Assembly (NCBI RefSeq): GCF_025370935.1
Contig: NC_133474.1
Span: 122,740-186,739, forward strand
DNA length: 64,000 bases
Source: Choristoneura fumiferana
Taxonomy: Eukaryota > Arthropoda > Insecta > Lepidoptera > Tortricidae
Reading direction: 5' to 3'
Under the pieces are notes generated by a model. The model did no database searches and was not told the DNA's origin. It was given only the letters and a program-made list of their open reading frames with translations. Shown here piece after piece: positions 9,236-18,985 of this stretch. Both the position numbers and the translations under genes were made by a program. Positions within the stretch are counted from its first letter, which is position 1; every line of letters starts with the position of its first letter.

Positions 9236-10489
9236 ACTAAATTATTTTAGTAATAATTGCTTACTGTACATATGTTATAAAAATAAAAATACTTTCAAAA
9301 GTTATGTTATTATTATTATGCACAAAAGTACTGCCGTACACTTGTATTGTCGTACAATAATACATATTTTATAAAGATTTATATTTTATATGTATTATAA
9401 AATAGGCTTACGTTTGACCTCAATCTCGTTTGATGGAAGGCGAAGATGAGGCATTGGTCTCATTGCCCCCAGCTTCCGGCTTCGTAACTGGATCAACTTG
9501 AACACACTTACTACATTATTGTATCGTCATCAAAACTATTGAAATTGCTTCTACTTATGAAAATAAACATTAGGTACACTGAAGCAATCAACTGATTATA
9601 TTATACTGTATAACTTATATGAAATAAAAACTTTTCGTGAGATCTACCCACTTGTGTAGATTACTGTATACGTCATTTTTTTTATTAAATCTCGTGCCAA
9701 GATTTTTGTCAACTGAAATAAATATTATTTTCCTATTGTCTGTAGCCTAGTTATAACACTTCTGACTGGCAGGTTTGAGATCGACTTAACTACGTCTGAC
9801 CATGGCGTATGACCACTTAGTTTTTTTCCGGGGACCTTGCTCTCTATCAGGTTTTTCATGGACTCGTCCAAAGTATCGGAGAATGCGCTGGAGGCATTGA
9901 ACACATGGGTTCAGCGCAGGCCACGGAATACGAAACAAGAGTCTCCAAGATCATGTGATAGTGTGTTTTTGGCATGTGCCAAAAATTTTATTTTTGCTCA
10001 GATTACATTTTTTCAGTGAGCTTTTGTTTCATTTAATAACCATAATATGGTTTAGCTGAAAAATATGTTAACACATTATCGTGTATTTGAATTGTGCATT
10101 TATTGCCTAATAAAGGCATATTTTGAAATAATTTTGAATTCATTAAACATTATCACTCGTAAAAGTCTACTAGCACTCGCAAATAAAATCATGGTTACCA
10201 AGAAGAATGCACCGCAGCACGAAATAAGTTTTCCCTAAAATTACATTTTCAATTATATTTTCAATATGACTACTAAACCACAAATTGAAAATAGTATTTA
10301 AATGATAAATAGACGGAAACAATATAGACTAAAATCATCAAAAATGTAGAAATTTAAAACAAACCTACACCACAGTAAAACCAGAACAAACTAAACTGTT
10401 GCATTTTTTTTCTCATATTCTGTTGGCTGTGACTAATTTATTAGTGCTAAAATAAATTACATATAGAATAAATAAAATCATTTTTACAT

Positions 10490-10615
10490 GGTTTCTATTG
10501 TTTGTGCTCATAAACGTGACATTGGGCACATGACTGATTTGCTTCGGCAGTTCATTAGCGGGCGTTGAGCGCGTTATAAGCGGCGCTTGCGCCGGGAGCG
10601 GGCATCATAAACGCC
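10490..10615 (+). promoter_or_regulatory. Promoter block of copy 4
   Basis: TATAA lies at 10575-10579, 41 nt before the ATG. The block ATGGTTTCTATTGTTTGTGC, GTGACATTGGG and GATTTGCTTCGGCAG is nearly identical to that of copy 5. A TGA in the frame of the main ATG shows that the conservation is regulatory, not an N-terminal extension. Similarity with copy 5 continues upstream to about 10267. Confidence 0.65.
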
Positions 10616-13600
10616 ATGTCTCCTCTCGCTCGCTCGCTTCTCGCGCTCACCGTCGTCACGCTGCTTCACGGCGCATGCGCGGGTTCACTTGGTGAAGCCA
10701 ACTTGGGATGCACTACTGTAAGCGGAGGTGAGTTTTGTTTTTGATTTTACTTGAAATAATTTTGACCATTTTACTATTAAGTATAACATGCTCCGTGCGT
10801 GGCTAATTAAATTAGTTTGGTAGGTACATTATGTTTTTGTTGTAATAGAAATCTTGCGTGTATATTTTTTGTTCGAAACATCACATTTGCACACGTGACA
10901 ATTGTTACAGATCCTCACAGAACAGAAACTCGCGTGTCAAATTATGGACAGTCGAACAAATCGAATCGAACCCACTGAATAGAATGTACCAGGGTTATGT
11001 TGATAATCCATACTGTTGTCAAGGACATCATAATTAATTATAATTATTATTGAAAGGTTCCACCCTGGCTCATGAATCATGATATACCACTTATTCGGCT
11101 GATGGTACGCAATACTTATAAACTATTTTTAACAACATTATTAGCATGTTAAAATTTATTGTAATATCGCTTCACAGCGCGTGAACCAACGACTGGTTTA
11201 CTATTGTTGTGTTGCGAGATAAACGATCTATCAGGAGCTCATATCAGGAGCCTTATATCGCGTTCTACATCCCGTAACAAATTAAATATGTCTTATGTTT
11301 TTAACCGTGAATCATTAAAAACTTACTTTATAAAGTTATTATTATGTTTGCAGAGAAAAACTTTTACGTTACCTTTCGTATACATTACATTTACTTGTAA
11401 ATAATATGCATGTAGGACTGTACTTGGCTGACTGAGCGGAATGATAGCGTGAATGACAGATGTAGAAGAATGGGAGAGAGAGAGAGAGTGAATGGAGATG
11501 AAAAGGATTCGATTTGTAGCATTCGAAGATGGCGGATGTAGACAATATCTAATTTTGCTATTTCTGTTTCTTTGGCTAGTTGAAGTATAATTTTGATAGT
11601 GTTTTATGCGGCGATTAACCTTAACAGTGAACAGTGATCCCAAAATCCTATATTGCTCTCGTGTCTAACATTTTTTAATGCGCAAGTGGTCTCCACGTGG
11701 TTTCTGGAATTTTACTATCAAAGTTGCAAAAACTACAATCACCGTACAACGTGCCTCTCAAAGAGAGTTTAACTTGACACTGGCGAAATTGTCCTATTAA
11801 TTAGGACAGAACAGCCATATTTTAAACGAGAAGAAGAAGAAGAAGATGAAAAGAGTGAATGATGAGAAAAACTAAGAGGGCGGACATGAGAAGGTGATTT
11901 TTTGCGCAATTATTCTAATTTAAAAAAAATACAGTGCTTGAAGTCAAGAAAACCTCTTTTAATGGTTACCCGAGCCTACAAATCTCGTCCGGGATACACC
12001 AGTTCATGAAGATTCCAAAGATGTACATATATCGCAGCACGATGAAACAACCTCAACGTGACATGGTTAACGACGAATGACGAACATATACGGTGTAATT
12101 TTATTAAGAAGATAAATAAATACGAAGATGCCTAACGACGATGGCAAAGGTACTGCGTCCAATGAGACTCCTTCACATGGCATGCTCAACATGGCGGAGG
12201 CAGTCGCGAAGTTTAACGGCGAAGATGTTACATACTCGTCATCAAAGTGGGCGCAAGATATTGAGGACAACGCAGACATCTTTGGCTGGACTGCCCAACA
12301 GAAATTAAAGATCGCTACGAGGTGGAGAAGGTCAATAGTAACGCTGAGGGACCTAGGAAGACTACTATTGGAGTTGACTTTATGAAAAGATGGCCTTGAT
12401 TTGATGCAACCTTAATCTCACTTTTATATACCTGTTTCATATAACAAGTTGATGATACTTACCCTTGAATATGATGCTTGACCCCAAAAAATTACTAACT
12501 TACCTTTAACCCGCCATAATTATATGATAGCATTTTGAATTTTCCACATAACGTTGTATGTAAAGTGCTTAAGGAAAAAAAAAATGTTTATTATTGCTGC
12601 ACTAACTTTACTACTCTCATTTAAATGTTGTGTCTACAATGTAGTCAGTTGTTGTATTGTTGACTAAATGTGAAGTTTTGCTCTTTTAAACTATTGCTGC
12701 TAATTTGTTAAGATTATTATGGTTTTAATTATCATTTTCCCAAATGGGTACAGTACTGCATGGGTGTAGTAGTAGTTTTAATTAGTGCTGCATTATTTTT
12801 GTAAGATTTGTGAGTCTGTTAGTGTCACGCACCCTAGAGTGTAAACATAACCAGAGTTATGTCATAGTTTTAGTTAGGTGTTTTTTTTTGTGTTTTGATT
12901 AAGATTTGTGCCTGTTGTGTTAGCTTTCAGGGCAGTCTGAGGACAGCCTGAATTGCAGAATGGCCGAATATGTAGGACTGTACTTGGCTGACTGAGCGAA
13001 ATGATAGCGTGAAAGACAGATGTGGAAGAATGGGAGAGAGAGATTGAATGGAGATGAAAAGCGTGAATGACGAGAAAAACTAAGAGGGCGGACATGAGAA
13101 GGTGATTTTTGTGCAATTAATCTAATTTAAAAAAAAAAGTGTTTGAAGTCAAGAAAACCTCTTTTAATGGCTACATGTATATCTATGAATGAAACGGAAT
13201 TTTTGAACTTGTTTTTCACCCACTTCTTATTGTTCTATTCACAAAAAAAAAATGGCAATTATACTTGCAGGCGCTACTTAGACCAGCTGCTACTTAGACT
13301 ATCTGCTTTTTAGACCAGCTGCTTTTTAGACCAGGTGCTGCTTAGACCAGTTGCTACTTAGACCAGCTGCTTTTTAGACCAGCTGCTTTTTAGACCAGGG
13401 CTTCTTAGACCAGTTGCTACGTAGACTATCTGCTTTTTAGACCAGCTGCTTTTTAGACCAGGTGCTTCTTAGACCAGTTGCTACTCAGACCAGCTGCTTT
13501 TTAGACCAGTTGCTACTAAGACTATCTGCTTTTTAGACCAGCTGCTTTTTAGACCAGGTGCTTCTGAGACAAGTTGCTACTTAGACCAGCTGCTTTTTAG

Positions 13601-15312
13601 ACCAGCTGCTTTTTAGACCAGCTGCTTTTTAGACCAGGTGCTTCTTAGACCAGTTGCTACTTAGACTATCTGCTTTTTAGACCAGCTGCTTTTTAGACCA
13701 GGTGCTTCTTAGACCAGTTGCTACTAAGACCAGCTGCTTTTTTAGAGGAGATGATACTATCCGTTTCTGATGACAATACAATGAGATGGTACCATTGAGC
13801 TGGTCTGATGATGGAGTGGAAAGCTAGACAATGTAAATCCAAGACAGAATAATGTAAATTAGTCATGTTTGTGTTTAGAAGTCTTACGGTACGGTGCATT
13901 TGGACCAAAAATGGTATCCAGAGTCAAGGTCAGGGTAATGAATTGGTCTGGCAGGCACTGGAAATCCAACACAGAGCAACGTAACTTTACCGTGTTTGGG
14001 CTTGTTAGAATGGTCTACATTGCGTGCAGAGGATCAATAAATTCCAGGATGGGAGCTGCTGGTTTGCGTTTGCAGCAGTAAACCAGCCTACAGGGTTAGG
14101 GTACTCGATCGCTCAATGCACGCTGCGTCCAGCACGCACCAGTCGCTGGGTGTATTTTATCTAAGTGAATAAATGTATGTGGACGCCCTCTGGCCAGGTG
14201 GAGTGACGATCTGCGAAAGGCTGCTGGTAGAAGCTGGATGCGTCTAGCCGAGGACAGGGCGCAATGGCGCTCTTTGTGGGAGGACTATATACAGCAGTGG
14301 ACTGACTGCTATAGGCTGATGATGATGATGATGATGATGAAATGTAGTTTCCATGATCTTACGGCAGTTAAGCAGTTTTGGATCATTATTCGATTGCAAC
14401 CGTCTAAAATATTGTTACATTGTAATGAATGAGTTGTAGAATTTGATGGCATTTTTGATTATTTTTTAGACTTCCTGTACTTTTACTAGATAGCCTGGAA
14501 ACTGTAACAGAAGCGTCTACCGTTTCAACCAAAATGTGCCCACATAAATCAAATAACATAAAAAATGGCCTAGTTGCCATTCAAACGCGTTTCTAAGTTA
14601 TTTTAACTACCAGTATACTGTTTATGTATTGCAGGGAAGCAGGAAGGTGTCAAGAAAGTCTTGGATACTATTTATATTCCTGCTGGGAGACGAAGCACAA
14701 CTGTTGATTTACCGACAGTAAGTTTTTTAATTTAGCTCCAATATGCCTATGTCCAGCAGTGGACGTCTTACAGCTGATATGATGATGATGATGATGATCG
14801 CACTAATCTCACTAATATTATAAATGCGAAAGTTTGTTCTTATTGTTGGTTTATTTGTTTGTTATTTCATCACTTCTAAACTACCGAACCGATTCAGGTA
14901 AAATTCGGTATACAGATAGGTTAGATCCCAGAGAAGGACATAGGATAGTTTTTATCCTGGAAAATAACATAATTTCCTTCGGTATAGCGATAAACGTATT
15001 CTGCTCGGACGGAGTCGCGGGTAACGGCTAGTTAGCACTTATAGCACATTAGAAAGGTTATTGCGGAGCCCCCCCACTTAAGGACACGAAGGCGAAGTTC
15101 CAAGTCAACCCTGAAATCTTTTGTTGCAGTTGTGTACCGACAACAACAACTTGGCTGAGAATGTGACAGTGTGCGACGACGAGCCGCCGACAGTGCGCGT
15201 GCGCAAGTGGCCCACGGAGCACTGGCTCCACACGTCCGTCGACGTCATCCGCCGCGGCGACTACGAGGCTTATCACGCCTCCTTCGTTTTCACCTACTGG
15301 TGTCCATATTAA
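10616..15312 (+). CDS. Copy 4: intact 3-exon small secreted protein, 125 aa, family not recognised
   Basis: Exons are 10616-10727, 14635-14717 and 15130-15312 (GTGAGT and GTAAGT donors; ATTGCAG and GTTGCAG acceptors; phases 1 and 0). The leader MSPLARSLLALTVVTLL has a hydrophobic core at residues 8-17 and an Ala-Cys-Ala cleavage-type site at 20-22. The part after it has four cysteines (about 32, 67, 80 and 123), one N-glycosylation sequon (NVT, about 76), an RGD tripeptide (about 107-109) in RRGDYE, and a Trp-Cys-Pro end. Intron 1 is about 3.9 kb because it holds an LTR element and a 15-bp minisatellite that are absent from or short in copy 5. The protein differs from copy 5 at about a quarter of its positions while sharing an identical leader. 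Function unknown; secretion is predicted from the leader only. Confidence 0.88.
11506..11853 (+). mobile_element. SINE-like insertion nested in the left LTR
   Basis: It interrupts the left LTR relative to the right one and is flanked by the 9-bp repeat GATGAAAAG (11497-11505 and 11845-11853). It ends in an AGAAGAAGAAGA tail. This repeat-tailed form and the duplication fit insertion by a LINE machinery. Family unknown. Confidence 0.6.
12128..12385 (+). pseudogene. gag-like fragment of the LTR retrotransposon, 85 aa
   Basis: It encodes a hydrophilic start followed by KFNGEDVTYSSSKWAQDIED and FGWTAQQKLKIATRW. This wording is typical of the N-terminal part of insect LTR-retrotransposon Gag proteins. 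The frame ends soon after with a diverged tail, so the capsid region is cut short and no pol follows. It lies between the two LTRs in the same orientation. Confidence 0.55.
13271..13746 (+). repeat. 15-bp minisatellite in intron 1 of copy 4 (about 31 units)
   Basis: Tandem units follow AGACCAGCTGCTTTT, with GTTGCTACTT and GGTGCTTCTT variants arranged in longer blocks. The homologous spot in copy 5 (20038-20105) has only about four or five units, so the array changed in length after the duplication. Confidence 0.85.
14176..14345 (+). mobile_element. RTE 3' tail in intron 1 of copy 4
   Basis: It encodes a decayed RTE C-terminus (AEDRAQWRSLWEDYIQQW), then CAGCAGTGGACTGACTGC, CTATAGGCTGATGATG and an ATG-repeat tail. 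The same insertion is present in copy 5 at 20450-20615, so it predates the duplication. Confidence 0.65.
14738..15032. repeat. Repeat cluster in intron 2 of copy 4
   Basis: An RTE tail (CAATATGCCTATGTCCAGCA...GATGATGATGATG, 14738-14800) is followed by an inverted copy of the TATAATATTAGT-type repeat (14803-15032) that ends in GGAGTCGCGGGTAACGGCTAG. Both are also in intron 2 of copy 5 (21055-21345). Confidence 0.6.
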
Positions 15313-15420
15313 ATCTACCCCCACTCTGAACACGTCTTCCAGCTAAACTTCTACGGCGTTAGAAATTAGATCCGAAGGACAACTGCGCCCTTGCAACGTT
15401 GATGTAAAGTACGGTTATGC

Positions 15421-15426
15421 AATAAA
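15421..15426 (+). promoter_or_regulatory. Poly(A) signal of copy 4
   Basis: AATAAA in the context TATGCAATAAAAGTTT lies 109 nt after the stop. The same context follows copy 5. Confidence 0.7.
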
Positions 15427-15545
15427 AGTTTTAGGGTGGAATTTATCTTTGGGCTTTTATTGGAGTTTATGTATGTTATGACATTTTATTTGATTTTCAA
15501 TTACAACTATACGTTATTTTATTTGTGTACATTTGATTATCCTTT

Positions 15546-15715
15546 TTAACCCCTGACGCAAAAAGAGGGGTGTTATAAGTTTGACCGCTATGTGTGTCTG
15601 TCTGTGGCACCGTGGCTCTTAAACGGGTGAACCGATTTGATTGCGGTTTTTTTTATTAGAAAGCTGGTTTTCTAGCGATGGATCTTAGACATGTTTCATC
15701 AAAATCGGTTCAAGA
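15546..15715 (+). repeat. Interspersed repeat family R
   Basis: The core is GACGCAAAAAGAGGGGTGTT, then ATAAGTTTGACCGCTATGTG, a GTCT run, CACCGTGGCTCTTAAACGGG and TCATCAAAATCGGTTCA. Other copies are at 21786, 39834, 43188, 43640, 44705 and 61268. No coding capacity; class unknown. Confidence 0.6.
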
Positions 15716-15743
15716 TCATCAGCTCTTTTGTTCGCTGCGTTAA

Positions 15744-15945
15744 ATGGTGGTAACACGATGAGCTGATGCTGCAGCCAGGATATCCAGCACACTAGTACAC
15801 TCTATAAAATATAATAGCACATATGTCGTGTTTGATTCCTTTTGATCAGTATTTGATTCTACATACAATGCAATGGTGGCAACACGATGAGCTGATGCTG
15901 TAGCCAGGCTATCCAACACACTAGTACACTTTTAAAATAATATTA
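15744..15945 (+). repeat. Two direct copies of a ~70-bp sequence
   Basis: GGTGG.AACACGATGAGCTG, then ATGCTG.AGCCAGG.TATCCA and CACACTAGTACACT, occurs at 15744-15815 and again at 15872-15940, about 128 bp apart. Confidence 0.65.
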
Positions 15946-16015
15946 TACCAGTTTAAAAAATATGAAAAAACTTAAATTAAAAATTTTAAAAACTCCCTGA
16001 CACCAAAAAACGCCA

Positions 16016-16262
16016 GCAAAAATAAAAAAACGCCGACAAAAAAAACGCCGCCAAATAAGACAAATAAAAAGTAAAAATAATTATGCACTACTACCTAGCT
16101 GTTGCCCGCGACTTCATCTGCGAAGAATTCGTGTATTCGGCGTTTTTTGTCGGCGTTTTTTTCGGGCGTTTTTTTTATTAAAATTGGTTCAGTTGTTTTT
16201 GAGATATTGAACTTCAAAGTGAGAATATTGGGGGTTTCCCAACTTTTTGTTAGTAAGTTTAT
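16016..16262. repeat. Mixed repeat fragments downstream of copy 4
   Basis: ACGCC.ACAAAAAAAACGCC motifs and AATAATTATGCACTACTACC...GCTGTTGCCCGCGACTTC are inverted relative to the block at 22790-22895 after copy 5. The end (16178-16262) is a family-R fragment. Confidence 0.5.
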
Positions 16263-16390
16263 AGAAATGAAATAAATTGAAATGAAATGGAATGGAATGA
16301 AATATAATAAAATTAAATTAAATTATTTATTTCGCAGAAACATACACAGGTGTCATAAATATTACACGCGTGTTACAAATCTGCTTGATG

Positions 16391-17032
16391 GCAAGCATGC
16401 AAGCAAGCATCTTAGCAAGCTTGCAAGCAAGCATGCATTCAAGCATGTAAGCAAGCATGCAAGCAAGCGTGCAGGCAAGCATACAAGCAAGCATGCAGGC
16501 AAGCATGCAAGCAAGCATGCAGGCAAGCATGCAAGTAAGCATGCAAGCTAGCATGCAAGCAAGCGTGCAGGCAAGCATACAAGCAAGCATGCAGGCAAGC
16601 ATGCAAGCAAGCATGCAAGCTAGCATGCAAGCAAGCATGCAAGCAAGCATGCAGGCTAGCATGCAAGCAAGCATGCAGGCAAGCATGCAAGCAAGCATGC
16701 AGGCAAGCATGTATGCAAGCATGCAGGCAAGCATGCAAGCAAGCATGCAGGCAAGCATGCAAGCAAGCATGCAGGCTAGCATGCAAGCAAGCATGCAGGC
16801 AAGCATGCAAGCAAGCATGCAGGCAAGCATGCAAGCAAGCATGCAGGCAAGCATGCAGGCAAGCATGCAAGTAAGCATGCAAGCAAGCATGTAAGCAGCA
16901 TGCAAGCAAGCATGCCAGCAAGCATGCAAGCAAGCATGTAAGCAAGCAAGCAAGCATGCAAGCAAGCATACAAGTCAGAATGCAAGCATAGTCCCAAAGT
17001 TGCAAGCAATACTGTATGCAAAGCAAGCATGA
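16391..17032 (+). repeat. Period-12 satellite with 4-bp sub-unit (AAGC/ATGC/AGGC)
   Basis: About 640 bp of ATGCAAGCAAGC-like units, with periodic GCAGGC and GCTAGC variants and more disorder at both ends. Because the period is a multiple of three and stops are absent, several frames stay open: MQAS repeats on plus, and MLAC and CLHA repeats on minus. These are not genes. Each unit contains GCATGC, a short palindrome. Confidence 0.9.
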
Positions 17033-17224
17033 AAGTTATTTAGTTTAAATATTGATCACTTCGCTCGTGTAAATCAATAGATACAGCGGTTTAATTGATT
17101 TCTGGGATTTGACAAAATTCCCGTGAGAATTCCTGAAAATTATCCTGGTTTTCATTGACGTTGCATTAAAAACAACCATCCCAAATATCATTACTCTAAG
17201 CTTAGCGGTTGTTATTTCGAAATT

Positions 17225-17385
17225 TTATCACTATCCCGTGGGAATATCGGGATAAAAAGTATGTCCAACTATCTACATACCAAATTTCATCCAAATCCGT
17301 CCAGCCGTTTTAGCGTGAAGAAGTAACAAACACACTCACTCACTCACTTACAAACTTTCGCATTTATAATATTAGTAGGATGTCA
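17225..17385 (+). repeat. TATAATATTAGT-type interspersed repeat
   Basis: CCCGTGGGAATATCGGGATA, CAAATTTCATCCAAATCCGT, an ACTC run, and ACTTTCGCATTTATAATATTAG. Related pieces lie at 18100-18500, 27575-27960 (inverted) and 36505-36716. Confidence 0.55.
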
Positions 17386-17862
17386 GAAGAAATATTACAT
17401 AAGTACATGTCATGTTTGTTCTGTCCCAATTTGGCATGCAAAATCTTAACTTAATCGCAAATTATTAATCTAATTTAAAAGCAATACTTTAAAAAAAATA
17501 TATTTTGAAACTGGCATCGTACAAATTTGCCATATAAGCCCATACAAAAGCAATACTTGATTAAATTAATTATATACTCTATCAAAATATTCATTGAAAT
17601 TATTAAATGGTCGAAAAATCAAGAAGGATTTTAACTAATATTATTACATTGTTTTATGTCCACTAGCTTTTACCTGCGGCTTTGCACGCGTTAACTATTC
17701 GGTCGGGTAGTTGCAATTGAAATTTTTGGGATTTTACAAAATTTCCCTGGAAATTTCCAAAATTTATATCCTGGTCTTTATTGAGGTTGTGTTGTGAATA
17801 ACTATACAAAATTCAAGACTATAAACCCAGTGCTTAAATTTCAAAATTTTTCCCTATCCAAA

Positions 17863-18085
17863 TTTAAATCCAAATCATTTATTCAGTAAAAAGGCCGCAA
17901 TGGGCACTTTTACACGTCATTTTTTAAACTACCAGCGCTTTCGGAAAGACCATCATTGCCAGGAAGAATGCGCCGCAAGAAACTTGGCAGTCATTTTTTC
18001 AAAATAAAATAACTTCAAATAAACTACTTAAAAACTACAGTTGAAGAAATAATTACAAAATAATAATAATACAGGGATGTATGGG
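17863..18085. repeat. LINE/SINE-like repeat with CAAATC tail
   Basis: CATTTATTCAGTAAAAAGGC, CCAGCGCTTTCGGAAAGACC and GAATGCGCCGCAAGAAACTT. A second good copy is at 34308-34510. The sense strand is probably minus, because the reverse complement ends in short T-rich repeats (inference). Confidence 0.55.
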
Positions 18086-18094
18086 GACCCTTGG

Positions 18095-18630
18095 TTATAA
18101 AACTCCCGTGGAAATATCGGGTCAAAAAGTCGTCTATGTGTTTTTCTAGATATCCAGCTACCTACTTACCAAATTTCATGACTCTAAGCCCAGCGGTTAT
18201 TATTTCGAGATTTTATCCCTATCCAGTGAGAATATCGGGATAAAAGTAGCCCATGTGTTATTCCAGAGGTCCAGCTACCTACGTACGAAATTTCATGGCT
18301 CTAAGCCCAGCGGTTGTTATTTCGACATTTTATCCCTAGATATCCCGTGGGAATATCGGGTCAAAAAGTCGTCTATGTGTTTTTCTAAATAATAATTATG
18401 CACTACCTAGCTGTTACCCGCGACTTCGTCTGCGAAGAATTCGTTTATCCCTATCCCGCGGGGACTATGCTGATTTCCCGCAAAATTAGCCTAAGTTAAT
18501 TTAGTATAAGTATCTAGTAATAGTTTTTTTTTTATCTAAGCGTCGTCGGTGTCGGGGACCGTAGATGAAGTCGCGGGCAACAGCTAGGTAGTGCATAGTT
18601 ATTATTTACTTTGTAGTTGTCTTTTTTTTA
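18095..18630. repeat. Stack of repeat fragments just upstream of copy 5
   Basis: Three near-repeats of TATCCCGTGGGAATATCGGG-like text are followed by an inverted piece (TAGCTGTTACCCGCGACTTC) and a direct piece (GTCGCGGGCAACAGCTAGGT, then AGTGCATAGTTATT). The direct piece recurs after copy 5 at 22790-22880. Confidence 0.5.
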
Positions 18631-18853
18631 AATATAACTACTAAACCACAAATTGAAAACAGTATTTAAATGATAAATAAATGGACACAATATAGGCTAA
18701 AATAAAAAAAAAACTGTAGAAAATTAAAACAAACCTACACCACAGTAAAACCAGAACAAACTAAACTATTGCATTTTGTTTATCTCATATTATGTTGGCT
18801 GTGACTAATTTATTAGTGCTAAAATAAATTACACATAGAATAAATAAAATCAT

Positions 18854-18985
18854 TTTTACATGGTTTCTATTGTTTGTGCTCATAAGCGTGACATTGGGAA
18901 CATGATTGATTTGCTTCGGCAGGTCATTAGCGGGCGTGGAGCGCGTTATAAGCGGCGCTTGCGCCGGGAGCGGGCCATAAACGCC
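18854..18985 (+). promoter_or_regulatory. Promoter block of copy 5
   Basis: TATAA lies at 18947-18951, 39 nt before the ATG. It contains CATGGTTTCTATTGTTTGTG, CATGATTGATTTGCTTCGGC and GCGCGTTATAAGCGGCGC. The TGATTGAT core matches the Exd/Pbx-Hox type of site by eye only. An upstream ATG at 18860 is in frame with the protein here, but the frame is closed in copies 1 and 4. Confidence 0.65.

Larger units (their letters stand above)
11411..13174 (+). mobile_element. Small non-autonomous LTR retrotransposon in intron 1 of copy 4
   Basis: Two related terminal repeats start TGTAGGACTG and end CTTTTAATGG.TAC: 11411-11969 and 12971-13174. The left one is longer because of a nested insertion. The flanking 5-bp repeats are ATGCA (11406-11410) and ATGTA (13175-13179). 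The matching place in copy 5 (about 19937) reads straight through with ATGTA once, so it is the empty site. The roughly 1-kb interior carries only a gag-like fragment and no protease, reverse transcriptase or integrase. It depends on another element to move. Confidence 0.75.

Noticed and set aside
13271..13746. CRISPR-like array in the regular 15-bp repeat
   Set aside because: There are no unique spacers and the DNA is eukaryotic. It is a minisatellite.
16327..17030. Open frames of 145-212 codons (MLAC, CLHA and MQAS repeats)
   Set aside because: They are produced by the 12-bp satellite in several frames on both strands. No real gene would be open in so many frames.
18860..18985. N-terminal extension from the upstream ATG in the promoter block
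   Set aside because: The same block has in-frame stops in copies 1 and 4 and includes the TATAA box. Conservation is better explained by transcription control.
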